Assembly: GCA_937927625.1 (NCBI GenBank)
Contig: CALBSD010000029.1
Coordinates: 1 to 61,145, forward strand
Source of the DNA: an uncultured Actinomycetes bacterium
GTDB lineage: Bacteria > Actinomycetota > Acidimicrobiia > Acidimicrobiales > Ilumatobacteraceae
Direction: 5' to 3'
Length of the DNA stretch: 61,145 bases
Shown: piece by piece, positions 52,262-59,408 of the stretch
Position numbering within the stretch: the stretch's first letter is position 1
Layout: every line of letters starts with the position of its first letter
The notes under the pieces: model-generated
Databases searched by the model: none
What the model saw: the letters and a program-made list of their open reading frames with translations, nothing else
What the model was told of the DNA's origin: nothing
Position numbers and translations under genes: made by a program

Positions 52262-53116
52262 CTTCCCTAACCGAAGGGTCACAGACGAGGTCGTGGTCCC
52301 ACCATCGCCCGCAAAGACAAGAACTGCATCACCGGCTTCCAAGCGCAATGCTTCTGCAGCAGATCCACGGTCGACGCACAGCGCGACCATGCCGTAAGAA
52401 TCGATAACGGCACCGATTGCGCCCCCGTCGATGTCGGCGTAATGCGAGACAACACGCGCACTGCGCACGTCTTCGCCCATCACCAGTTTGAGTACAGAGC
52501 CATACGGCGCAACATCATCGGGGCCAACATTGAGTTGGCAGTTGCCAAACCCGTCGACCCAGGTGACTTCACAACGCATGCCATCCCCATGTGCAGGATG
52601 CGACTCATCGCTCGGCACAGGAACAAGCCCTGGCATCACACTCGCTGTGTCGATTTCCTGTCCGACTTCCTCAATCGCGCCGCCGTTTGCGAGGAACGCG
52701 GCAACAGGAGCGAAAATATCGCGCCCAGCAAACGTGGTTCCGGGTGCTTCCAAATGCAGGTCTGTATTGGTTAATTCGAATGCGCGATCTGCTCCACCGG
52801 CCATCGCAACACCAGAACCAAGCAGCCCATTGTCGGGGCCTAAAAAGATGCCACGTCCTCCGGCAACCTCAACTGCAATCGCGCGACGCGACGAACCAAC
52901 ACCTGGGTCAACAACAGCGATGATGATGCCAGGTGGTACGTATTGCACTGCACGAGCTAACGCGAGCGAACCTGCGCGCACATCGAATGCAGGAACACCG
53001 TGAGTGAGATCTGTAATGCGCACGTGTGGTGCCATGTCAATGAGGACGCTCTTCAAGACGCCGACGAACTCATCGTTCAGTCCGTAATCGGTGAGGAGTG
53101 ACACGTGGTTGTGCAT
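52259..53116 (-). CDS. SAM hydroxide adenosyltransferase (DUF62 family)
   Basis: Hydrolyses S-adenosylmethionine to adenosine and methionine; the fold is shared with fluorinase and chlorinase. 285 residues from the ATG at 53116 (MHNHVSLLTDYGLNDEF). Family marks: HVSLLTDYGLNDEFVGVLKS, VDPGVGSSRRAIAVE, LGPDNGLLG, TFAGRDIFAPVAAFLANG and WVDGFGNCQLN. The longer open frame to 53221 runs through a hairpin-forming non-coding stretch and is rejected. TACTCT lies 6 nt before the ATG, suggesting a leaderless transcript. The cellular reason for SAM hydrolysis is unknown. Confidence 0.9.
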   Translation of the reverse strand: MHNHVSLLTDYGLNDEFVGVLKSVLIDMAPHVRITDLTHGVPAFDVRAGSLALARAVQYVPPGIIIAVVDPGVGSSRRAIAVEVAGGRGIFLGPDNGLLGSGVAMAGGADRAFELTNTDLHLEAPGTTFAGRDIFAPVAAFLANGGAIEEVGQEIDTASVMPGLVPVPSDESHPAHGDGMRCEVTWVDGFGNCQLNVGPDDVAPYGSVLKLVMGEDVRSARVVSHYADIDGGAIGAVIDSYGMVALCVDRGSAAEALRLEAGDAVLVFAGDGGTTTSSVTLRLGK

Positions 53117-53122
53117 TGCGTC

Positions 53123-53128
53123 AGAGTA
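53123..53128 (-). promoter_or_regulatory. Putative -10 element of leaderless SAM adenosyltransferase gene
   Basis: TACTCT on the minus strand, 6 nt before the ATG at 53116. The same hexamer plus GAC precedes tetR at 1974. Confidence 0.45.
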
Positions 53129-53133
53129 AACGA

Positions 53134-53172
53134 AAAGGGCCGGTGCCAACCCCCCGACGGCACCGGCCCTTT
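53134..53172. terminator. Perfect 14-bp inverted repeat upstream of the SAM adenosyltransferase gene
   Basis: AAAGGGCCGGTGCC and GGCACCGGCCCTTT are exact complements with an 11-nt loop. On the minus strand the stem is followed by TTTTCGTTT, the form of an intrinsic terminator. It also covers the -35 region of the downstream gene, whose -10 begins only 6 bp further on, so an operator role is possible too. This is the strongest hairpin in the window. Confidence 0.55.
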
Positions 53173-53222
53173 CGGCGCTGCCCTTTTCGGGGCGCGACTC
53201 CCGGTGGTGGTTTCCCAGCACT

Positions 53223-53238
53223 GGTGACCTGTGTCACA
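53223..53238. promoter_or_regulatory. CRP/GlxR-like half-site pair
   Basis: GGTGA-N6-TCACA matches the TGTGA-N6-TCACA form of CRP-family sites in 9 of 10 positions. It lies in the proC to SAM-adenosyltransferase gap, about 110 bp upstream of the latter. A single short match, so weak. Confidence 0.25.
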
Positions 53239-53267
53239 GAGACTACACCCCGCATTTAGAGAAATGG

Positions 53268-53287
53268 AAAATCCTCAGAGGGATTTT
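53268..53287 (-). terminator. Probable terminator of proC
   Basis: AAAATCC-N6-GGATTTT, a 7-bp stem directly behind the proC stop, with T runs on both sides (seven Ts on the plus strand, four on the minus). Confidence 0.5.
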
Positions 53288-53288
53288 T

Positions 53289-54092
53289 TTATTTGTTGGC
53301 GTTGCCCATTTCGGCGCTGCGAGCCACTGCTGCACGCACCACTTTGTTCACAGTTTCACGAAGTCCTGCTGCCTCGAATTGGGCAAGGCCAGCAGCGGTG
53401 GTTCCGTTGGGCGAGGTGACACGTTCACGCAAGGTTGCGGGGCTCTCATCAGAGTCCGCTAACAAGATGCCTGCACCGCGAAACAGTTGGCGCACAAGGG
53501 TATTAGCAACATCTTCGGGCAACCCTTCTGCCAGTGCTGCACTCAACATTGCCTCTGCCATGAGGAAGATGTAGCCCGGCCCCGATCCAGCAACAGCGGT
53601 CACCGCGTCCATCTGCGATTCAGGAACTCGCACCACAACGCCAACAGCAGAGAGAACAGATTCGGCCCATACATAGTCATCTTCTGAGCATGTGCTGCTT
53701 CCGCAAATAGCGGTGACGCCTTCTCGCACTAACGCGGGCGTGTTCGGCATTGCGCGAACAACAGCAGTCGTCGCACCCGCCGAGGACTGCAATGTTGCCA
53801 AAGAGACTCCGGCGGCAATCGACAACACACGCGAGATGCCTACTGCCGAAGCTTGCTTACAGACTGCTGCGGCATCGCCAGGCTTGACAGCAATCAAAGC
53901 ACCCTCAGCAGCCACAATCACCTCGCTCGTACGAACGCCGAATTGCGACTCCAATGCCGCGCGCTTCATTGCGTCAAGTTCGACAACAGTGATGGACGAT
54001 GCCACCCACCCACCATTCACAAGACCACCGACTAATGCAGTTCCCATGTTTCCGCCACCGATAATGACGAGTCGGGCAGTTCCTAAAGACAT
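53289..54092 (-). CDS. proC: Pyrroline-5-carboxylate reductase
   Basis: The last step of proline synthesis, NAD(P)H-dependent; 267 residues. Dinucleotide loop: RLVIIGGGNMGTALVGGL. LIAVKPGDAAAVC is the conserved VKP segment, and AMPNTPALVREGVTAI the family signature. VTAVAGSGPGYIFLMAEAM and the C-terminal LRERVTSPNGTTAAGL substrate site follow. It is a single gene with its own promoter: TAGTCT 6 nt before the ATG, no ribosome site. Confidence 0.94.
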   Translation of the reverse strand: MSLGTARLVIIGGGNMGTALVGGLVNGGWVASSITVVELDAMKRAALESQFGVRTSEVIVAAEGALIAVKPGDAAAVCKQASAVGISRVLSIAAGVSLATLQSSAGATTAVVRAMPNTPALVREGVTAICGSSTCSEDDYVWAESVLSAVGVVVRVPESQMDAVTAVAGSGPGYIFLMAEAMLSAALAEGLPEDVANTLVRQLFRGAGILLADSDESPATLRERVTSPNGTTAAGLAQFEAAGLRETVNKVVRAAVARSAEMGNANK

Positions 54093-54098
54093 GTACTG

Positions 54099-54104
54099 AG
54101 ACTA
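54099..54104 (-). promoter_or_regulatory. Putative -10 element of leaderless proC
   Basis: TAGTCT on the minus strand, 6 nt before the ATG at 54092. Confidence 0.45.
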
Positions 54105-54146
54105 ATGGTGCAACTAGTCGAGCAACTGATGAGTTAGGTGTGGGTT

Positions 54147-54187
54147 GCCGGGGCGGAGGTGGCTTCCCCGACCATCTCAACCCCGGC
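54147..54187. terminator. Two-part hairpin between ybjN and proC
   Basis: GCCGGGG and CCCCGGC (7 bp) enclose a second helix formed by GGTGG and CCATC. It lies about 40 nt behind the ybjN stop and 55 bp before proC. There is no T run, so it could be a factor-independent terminator of the high-GC kind or a structured RNA; I cannot tell. Confidence 0.35.
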
Positions 54188-54227
54188 GCAGCCATGTGCG
54201 CGGGAGAATAATGAAAGTGGCAGGCAG

Positions 54228-54689
54228 TTATTCAGCGAAACGACTTGCAAAACCAATGCGAATGATGATCGGGAAAATGCGCTCGACCGTGGCGTACAAC
54301 GTGCCAATCACTCGGTCAAGTTCCTCTTCATCCACCAAACGCAAAGGCATTTCGCCTCTGAGAAACATTGCGTCCTCAATGCCAATAGAGAAATGAGCGC
54401 CCACGAGGGATTCATTGCGACGAAGAAGATGCTCGTACAGCTGCTCAGCATTCTCCTCTGGTGCAGGCATCACATATGTTTCGTACTTCAACGTGCGTTG
54501 GCCAAGCGTGAGCCACACAGTGGTGAACTCTTTCTCTTCGCCACGCATGCGCACATACCAACGACGCTCACCGATTTCTCCGCGATCAATGGCCACGATG
54601 GTTTCATTGCGCTGCTTCATATCGAGCAACCAACCAGTGATGGCGCCTTCTAAAGAATCAAGATCGTGGATGCCAAAAAGTTCACTCAT
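54228..54689 (-). CDS. YbjN-domain protein next to mshA
   Basis: A 153-residue protein of the YbjN/'bacterial sensory transduction regulator' family, function unclear (such proteins resemble type III secretion chaperones in fold). WYVRMRGEEKEFTTVWLTLG, YETYVMPAPEENAEQLYEHL and a final RIIPIIIRI-type segment (RIFPIIIRIGFASRF) are typical. Start: the ATG at 54689, just behind the mshA stop; the longer open frame inside mshA is rejected. A YbjN gene beside mshA is the arrangement I recall from mycobacteria, which supports both calls. Confidence 0.82.
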   Translation of the reverse strand: MSELFGIHDLDSLEGAITGWLLDMKQRNETIVAIDRGEIGERRWYVRMRGEEKEFTTVWLTLGQRTLKYETYVMPAPEENAEQLYEHLLRRNESLVGAHFSIGIEDAMFLRGEMPLRLVDEEELDRVIGTLYATVERIFPIIIRIGFASRFAE

Positions 54690-54691
54690 GG

Positions 54692-55903
54692 TTACTTGCA
54701 CACCACTCGGTCGCGAGATGTGAGGTCGGCATAGGCGCGACGCAAACGTGCGGCGGCAAAGCTCCATGTGTAGCCCTTTGCACGTTCCGCTGCAGCAACC
54801 GACATCCGAGCTGCTAGCGCAGGATCATCAAGAATTTGTGCGATGTGCTTTGCGAAGACTTCTGGCAAACGATCTGCAACGAGGAAACCAGTGCGACCAT
54901 GTTCAACAATGGTGAGCAATCCGCCTACTGCATTTGCGATAACAGGTGTTCCACAAGCAGCTGCTTCAAGCGCAACGAGACCAAAACTTTCACTACGGCT
55001 GGGCACCAAGACAACATCAGCTGCGCGGTAATACGTGGACAACATGTGATGTTGTTGAGGCTCAACAAAGCGCACCTGGCTTTCCAAACCGTATTGCTGA
55101 ATCAACGAGTAAACATTGGCTAATTCAGCTTCACCTTCGGCGCCACTTGCGCCACCAACGATGAGCAATTGTGCATCTCTACGATGTAAAGCCGCCAATG
55201 ACTTCACCGCAACATCTGCACCTTTCAACGGCTGAATGCGACCAACGAACAACAACACAGGTCCATCACCAAGTTCAAGTGCCTTACGTGCACCGCGCAT
55301 GTCACCTGGCGCGAAGAATGCATGTTCAACACCAGGCGCAACAATTTCAATTGACCCGGGCGGGTTGCCGTAGAGGTCGATGAACTGGCGCTCTTCTTCT
55401 GTGCAGCTCACACAGATGGCATCCGAGCAACCGATGACTTCGGCCTCAGAACGCTCACGCAATTCAGATTCAGGGTCTCCCCCCAGTGCCTTGACACGAG
55501 CAAACGTGTGGAAGGTGCTAACAAGCGGAACATTCAGTTCATGCTTCAGCGTGTGACCACTGAGCCCACTCAGCCAATAGTTCGCATGAATGATGTCGGT
55601 GCCGCCGTGTGCATTGATGTGCTGAAGAACACCGTCGGTGAACTCGGGGACAATGTCGAACATGTTGTCTTTTGGCATGTCGACTGCACCGGCAGGAATG
55701 TGTACAACCTTGTGATTTGGCTCAACGACAATCTCACGCGGAAGATCTGCGCTGTGTGCACGTGTATAGGTGGTGCAGTCAACGCCTGCGTGCGCAAGAG
55801 CGGAAACAAGTTCACGCACATAGACATTCATTCCGCCACCGTCGCCAACGCCTGGCTGAGCCAGTGGCGAGGTGTGAAGCGAGAGAATGGCAACACGACG
55901 CAT
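54692..55903 (-). CDS. mshA: D-inositol-3-phosphate glycosyltransferase (mycothiol synthesis)
   Basis: A GT-B glycosyltransferase joining UDP-GlcNAc to inositol-3-phosphate, the first step of mycothiol synthesis; ~403 residues. Diagnostic N-terminus: LSLHTSPLAQPGVGDGGGMN, then VYVRELVSAL. IIHANYWLSGLSGHTLKHEL and LVSTFHTFARVKA follow. The donor site is LLFVGRIQPLKGADVAV and VPSRSESFGLVALEAAACGTP with its EX7E glutamates. The ATG at 55903 is preferred; a TTG two codons earlier (55909) is possible. It marks the organism as a mycothiol-type actinobacterium. It lies 12 bp after the XRE gene. Confidence 0.92.
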   Translation of the reverse strand: MRRVAILSLHTSPLAQPGVGDGGGMNVYVRELVSALAHAGVDCTTYTRAHSADLPREIVVEPNHKVVHIPAGAVDMPKDNMFDIVPEFTDGVLQHINAHGGTDIIHANYWLSGLSGHTLKHELNVPLVSTFHTFARVKALGGDPESELRERSEAEVIGCSDAICVSCTEEERQFIDLYGNPPGSIEIVAPGVEHAFFAPGDMRGARKALELGDGPVLLFVGRIQPLKGADVAVKSLAALHRRDAQLLIVGGASGAEGEAELANVYSLIQQYGLESQVRFVEPQQHHMLSTYYRAADVVLVPSRSESFGLVALEAAACGTPVIANAVGGLLTIVEHGRTGFLVADRLPEVFAKHIAQILDDPALAARMSVAAAERAKGYTWSFAAARLRRAYADLTSRDRVVCK

Positions 55904-55915
55904 GCTCAATGAAAC

Positions 55916-56326
55916 CTATCTAGGGGCGTCTGGATTCCCCTCGTTGGAGGTTCCCACGTCGTTCGTCGTTTCGGGCTCATTGCTGCCTACAAATGAGCGA
56001 TACACAGACAAAAGACTCAACTTCTGTTCTGCGCTGAGTTTTGCGTCGGCATTGATCGCTTCGGCAACAGAGCTGATCTCAGGAACGCTGCCATCAAGGA
56101 TTCCCGCACGCACATAGAGGGTCTCAGAGGAAATCTCTAATGCCCGAGCAATTTGTTGCAGAATGTCTGCCGATGGCCGGCGAATGCCGCGCTCGATCTG
56201 CGATAAGTATGGATTCGATACGCCGGCTGAGCGAGCAAGATCACGAATACTTTTCTGAGCTGTTTCTCGTTGCAGACGAATGAACTCACCCACATCGTGC
56301 AACGCTTCGCTCGGCTTCATTGCCAT
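55916..56326 (-). CDS. XRE-family HTH regulator
   Basis: A 136-residue DNA-binding protein. Helix-turn-helix at about residues 10-65: LGEF-type start (VGEFIRLQRETAQKSIRDLA), then RSAGVSNPYLSQIERGIRRP and ADILQQIARALEISSETLYV. This closely resembles the mycobacterial Rv0474-type regulators (from memory). The C-terminal ~45 residues are acidic and include a helical KLSAEQKLSLLSVYRSFVG. It lies 4 bp after the RsiG-like gene with AGGA as ribosome site. Targets are unknown; the same operon is the first guess. Confidence 0.87.
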   Translation of the reverse strand: MAMKPSEALHDVGEFIRLQRETAQKSIRDLARSAGVSNPYLSQIERGIRRPSADILQQIARALEISSETLYVRAGILDGSVPEISSVAEAINADAKLSAEQKLSLLSVYRSFVGSNEPETTNDVGTSNEGNPDAPR

Positions 56327-56330
56327 GAGT

Positions 56331-56813
56331 TCAGTTGTCCTTTACGATGGAACCCGCTCCACCTTCACGCACGCGACGGACAAGTTCTGCAGTGAGCGCA
56401 TCAATCTTTTCAAACAAGTCGTGACGTTGACCAGAGCAGGACTTTTCAAACATGCCGAGAGCACCCGCAAGTTCATCAAGTGACTTGTCGTCAATGTTTT
56501 CCATTGACTCGAATTGGTAGTGCTCGCACAACTGATCAAGTTCAAGAACTAATGGATGGTCGGCAGGAACATTTGTCTCACGCGGCGGACGTGCACTGCC
56601 ACCACCATGTTGCTGACCAAAGACATCAGCAAGTCGATCAGCCAACGAACCCACTGGTGTTTCCGTACCGCTTGCACGGCGGCGCTGTTCATCCTGCACT
56701 AAATCAAGACGACCCTGCGCGAGGCGACGCACGAATGAGATGGCATCTTCTTCGCCCTGCAATGCATTTCTCTGCGCACGAATGTCAGCGAGAGTGAATT
56801 GTTCGTCTGCCAT
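56331..56813 (-). CDS. RsiG/AmfC-like putative c-di-GMP-responsive anti-sigma protein
   Basis: A 160-residue helical protein. Residues from the glutamate in GEEDAISFVRRLAQGRLDLV fit E-x3-S-x2-R-x3-Q-x3-D exactly, the c-di-GMP-binding motif described for Streptomyces RsiG (also annotated AmfC). A second, C-terminal helix EKSCSGQRHDLFEKID fits the same pattern except Phe for Gln. It is followed by ALTAELVRRVREGG, typical of the family end. A low-complexity linker lies between. The ATG at 56813 overlaps the MoaD stop, with GGAGG 6 nt upstream. No WhiG-type sigma gene is in the window, so partner and role are inference. Confidence 0.75.
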   Translation of the reverse strand: MADEQFTLADIRAQRNALQGEEDAISFVRRLAQGRLDLVQDEQRRRASGTETPVGSLADRLADVFGQQHGGGSARPPRETNVPADHPLVLELDQLCEHYQFESMENIDDKSLDELAGALGMFEKSCSGQRHDLFEKIDALTAELVRRVREGGAGSIVKDN

Positions 56814-57052
56814 CACATGCCTCCAGAAACGGGCGGAAGTACCGCTACCTCATCTTTATCGGTGACCGCGTGTGCACGTGGCACCTCTTCACCGTTGACC
56901 CACACTTTGCTCATGTTCACCACTGCTGCGAAGGTGTCGCCATATTCAGCAATTGCGGCCTGGATGACTTCATCCACCGAGGACCCAGGGAACGTGGTAG
57001 TTCCGGTGCCGGCCGCCTCTCGGGCTTGAGCAAAGAGTCGAAGAATGGCCAC
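56813..57052 (-). CDS. MoaD/ThiS-family sulfur carrier ending in Gly-Gly-Met
   Basis: A small beta-grasp protein, 79 residues. AILRLFAQAREAAGT at the start and DEVAVLPPVSGG at the end are MoaD-type. Active carriers end in Gly-Gly; here a Met follows before the stop, so either it needs trimming or the end is tolerated. The Gly-Gly codons GGAGGC double as the ribosome site of the overlapping RsiG-like gene. GTG start at 57052 with TACCAT 6 nt upstream: probably leaderless and the first gene of the moaD-rsiG-xre-mshA-ybjN operon. Partner E1-like enzyme not in the window. Confidence 0.82.
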   Translation of the reverse strand: MAILRLFAQAREAAGTGTTTFPGSSVDEVIQAAIAEYGDTFAAVVNMSKVWVNGEEVPRAHAVTDKDEVAVLPPVSGGM

Positions 57053-57058
57053 GTGCCG

Positions 57059-57064
57059 ATGGTA
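57059..57064 (-). promoter_or_regulatory. Putative -10 element of leaderless moaD-like operon
   Basis: TACCAT on the minus strand, 6 nt before the GTG at 57052 and 7 bp behind the selD stop. Confidence 0.4.
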
Positions 57065-57070
57065 ACCCCT

Positions 57071-58081
57071 TCAACGAAGGGTGATGCCTGGCCCACCCTC
57101 TTCAAATGTTCCGATCTCTGTCCAAAGCCCTGAGGCCACCAAATCTGCAGCGAACGATTCGGTCACAGCAGCCAACAAGCCCCCCGAGGTTTGCGGATCC
57201 ATACACAATGCAACATGTGCATCATCTGCAGTGTTCGTCAAGTGGTCACCCACGTATGCCCGGTTGCGTGGATCGCCACCTGTGCGATGTCCTGCACGTG
57301 CAATCTCCAAAGCTCCGGGATACAACGGCAGCGAATCAGTTGCGATGTTGAGGGTCACGCCTGATCGCTCCGCAATTTCCCAACCATGACCTGCAAGTCC
57401 GTAGCCCGTTACATCGGTAACGGCATGAACGTTTTGTCGATGTACTTGCAATGACTCCGCAGCGGCTCTGTTCAGCTTGCGCATACCTGCAATGGCAATT
57501 CGTTTGTTTGGGTCTGAACCTTGTGCAGTGACCAAACCAGTTCCCAGAGGCTTTGACAACACAGCAATATCTCCTGGTTGTGCTCCTCCTTTACGGAAGA
57601 TGTGAGATGGATCAACGACACCTTGCACGGCCAATCCAAAGATGGGTTCAGGATTTCGAATGGTGTGTCCACCGGCGATAGTGCCACCAGCTGCAGAAAC
57701 AGTCTCTGACGCAGCGGCAAAGATCGCAGCAATCACGTCCGATGGAAGTTCCTCTGGGAATGCTGCGATGTTCACGGCCAACACGACTCGTCCACCCATC
57801 GCAAACACATCGCTACATGCATTAGCTGCAGCAATTGCTCCAAAGTCAGCTGGGTCGTCCACCAAGGGCGGAAAGAAATCCGTCGTGCTCACCAACGCGA
57901 GATCGGGAGTCAACTGATACACCGCCGCATCATCAAAAGGTGCAAGTCCCACTAATAGAGAGGTATCAAAACCAATGGGCATGTCTTTGACCATTCCGGC
58001 CAACAGTGATGCACCCCATTTGGCGGCGCATCCGCCGCATGAAGTCCACTCTGTGAGTTTGACGGGCGCGTTATCTGCCAT
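57071..58081 (-). CDS. selD: Selenophosphate synthase (selenide, water dikinase)
   Basis: Makes selenophosphate from selenide and ATP for selenocysteine synthesis; 336 residues from the ATG at 58081 (MADNAPVKLTEWTSCGGCAA). The catalytic residue is cysteine (SCGGCAAKWG, with the conserved lysine), not selenocysteine. Later motifs: DDAAVYQL, VSTTDFFPPLVDDPADFG, ANACSDVFAMGG, GGHTIRNPEPIFGLAVQG and MDPQTSGGLL. The much longer open frame upstream reaches into the divergent selA and is rejected. TAGTTT lies 7 nt before the ATG: probably leaderless. Confidence 0.95.
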   Translation of the reverse strand: MADNAPVKLTEWTSCGGCAAKWGASLLAGMVKDMPIGFDTSLLVGLAPFDDAAVYQLTPDLALVSTTDFFPPLVDDPADFGAIAAANACSDVFAMGGRVVLAVNIAAFPEELPSDVIAAIFAAASETVSAAGGTIAGGHTIRNPEPIFGLAVQGVVDPSHIFRKGGAQPGDIAVLSKPLGTGLVTAQGSDPNKRIAIAGMRKLNRAAAESLQVHRQNVHAVTDVTGYGLAGHGWEIAERSGVTLNIATDSLPLYPGALEIARAGHRTGGDPRNRAYVGDHLTNTADDAHVALCMDPQTSGGLLAAVTESFAADLVASGLWTEIGTFEEGGPGITLR

Positions 58082-58088
58082 GGTTCGC

Positions 58089-58101
58089 AAACTACTAGGT
58101 T
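58089..58101. promoter_or_regulatory. Back-to-back -10 elements of divergent selD and selA
   Basis: TAGTTT on the minus strand (58089-58094, 7 nt before selD) and TAGGTT on the plus strand (58096-58101, 6 nt before selA) are separated by one base. The 13 bp read nearly the same on both strands. Only 26 bp separate the two start codons. Confidence 0.5.
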
Positions 58102-58107
58102 GACCAC

Positions 58108-59406
58108 GTGACGACTCCGACGACACGCCCTCCCTCTGTTGACTCAATTGCACGTCAACTGTCGAAGACGAGTCCTCTTCCGCATTCTCTTTTGGTGGAC
58201 TGTGCCCGACGAGCTGTTGCGCAATCACCAACTGATGCCATCGCAACTGCCGAACAACTTGCCTTAGAACTTTCCACCGCACTCTTGACAGATGTTGTGA
58301 ATGCGACAGGCGTGTTGTTACACACCAATTTGGGTCGTGCGCCACTTGCCCACACCATCGCGGCTCGCCCGAGCAACATTGAATTCAATCTCACCACTGG
58401 CGAACGTGGTTCGCGTCAAACCGCAATCTCTCAGTTGGTGTCGTCGTTGATTGGTGCTGAGGCAGCCATCGTGGTGAACAACAATGCTGCGGCCGTCATG
58501 TTGGTCCTTGCTGCTCTTGCACAGGGTCGTGATGTTGCTGTATCGCGAGGAGAGAGTGTTGAGATCGGTGGAGGCTTCCGTATTCCTGATGTGATGGAAC
58601 AGTCTGGTGCCCACCTCGTTGATGTCGGAACTACTAATCGCACAAGATTGCGTGATTACGCAAAGGCGATTGATAACAAGCGACACGATGTTGCGCTCAT
58701 CATGAAGATTCACCCATCAAACTTCGCTATCGAAGGCTTCACTGAATCAACAACTGTGGAACAACTTGCAACACTGTCGGTACCTGTGGTGTCGGACATC
58801 GGTTCAGGTCTTCTTGATAACACTGCACCGTGGCTGCATGGTCATACGCAAACTGTCCCATCGTGGCTGGTCAACGAGCCAGCAGCAAAGCAGGCGCTTG
58901 CCGATGGCGCATCACTAGTCACATTTAGTGGCGACAAACTTTTGGGTGGTCCACAGTGCGGCATCATTGCTGGACGTGCCGATTTAGTAGCTGCCTGTGC
59001 TGCACACCCACTCATGCGTGCACTTCGCCCTGGCGCACACACCATGATGATGTTGCAACAGGTGTTGCTTTCGTATGCCGCTCGCACTGTGTGCACTGAA
59101 TTACCTTTCTGGAAAATGGTCACTGTCCCTCTGTCGGACTTGCGCTCTCGTGCTGAAAACATTGTTCTGTCGACAGGAGTTGGCAGTGTCGTCGAGATTG
59201 ATTCATTGATTGGTGCAGGTTCAGCGCCAGGAAGCACAATCGCGTCAGTTGGTGTTTCGATACCTGGCGACGTGCGCGCCAACCTTCGTTCACATTCAAT
59301 ACCTGTGATTGCTCGGACTCTTGGCAACAACACATACATCGACATGCGCAGCATCTCACCTGATGACGACCACATCATTGTGCAGGCCATCTCTCACCTG
59401 AAGTAA
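58108..59406 (+). CDS. selA: L-seryl-tRNA(Sec) selenium transferase
   Basis: A PLP enzyme converting Ser-tRNA(Sec) to Sec-tRNA(Sec); 432 residues, slightly shorter than the usual ~460. NATGVLLHTNLGRAPL, EFNLTTGERGSRQ, AIVVNNNAAAVMLVLAAL, VSRGESVEIGGGFRIPDVM and the PLP lysine in TFSGDKLLGGPQCGII are all present in order. It starts at a GTG, leaderless by the TAGGTT 6 nt upstream, and is followed after 2 bp by selB. Confidence 0.96.
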   Translation: MTTPTTRPPSVDSIARQLSKTSPLPHSLLVDCARRAVAQSPTDAIATAEQLALELSTALLTDVVNATGVLLHTNLGRAPLAHTIAARPSNIEFNLTTGERGSRQTAISQLVSSLIGAEAAIVVNNNAAAVMLVLAALAQGRDVAVSRGESVEIGGGFRIPDVMEQSGAHLVDVGTTNRTRLRDYAKAIDNKRHDVALIMKIHPSNFAIEGFTESTTVEQLATLSVPVVSDIGSGLLDNTAPWLHGHTQTVPSWLVNEPAAKQALADGASLVTFSGDKLLGGPQCGIIAGRADLVAACAAHPLMRALRPGAHTMMMLQQVLLSYAARTVCTELPFWKMVTVPLSDLRSRAENIVLSTGVGSVVEIDSLIGAGSAPGSTIASVGVSIPGDVRANLRSHSIPVIARTLGNNTYIDMRSISPDDDHIIVQAISHLK

Positions 59407-59408
59407 CG

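Noticed and set aside
53117..53221. N-terminal extension of the SAM adenosyltransferase to 53221
   Set aside because: It would translate the perfect inverted repeat, and the family begins at the ATG 53116 (MHNHVSLLTDYG), which has its own -10 element.
53117..53265. A SAM or other riboswitch in front of the SAM adenosyltransferase gene
   Set aside because: Attractive for a SAM-degrading enzyme, but I could not match any known riboswitch core, and the gene appears leaderless.
58082..58345. Longer selD frame reaching 58345
   Set aside because: The extra 88 codons lie antisense inside selA and look unlike SelD; the family start is the ATG at 58081.
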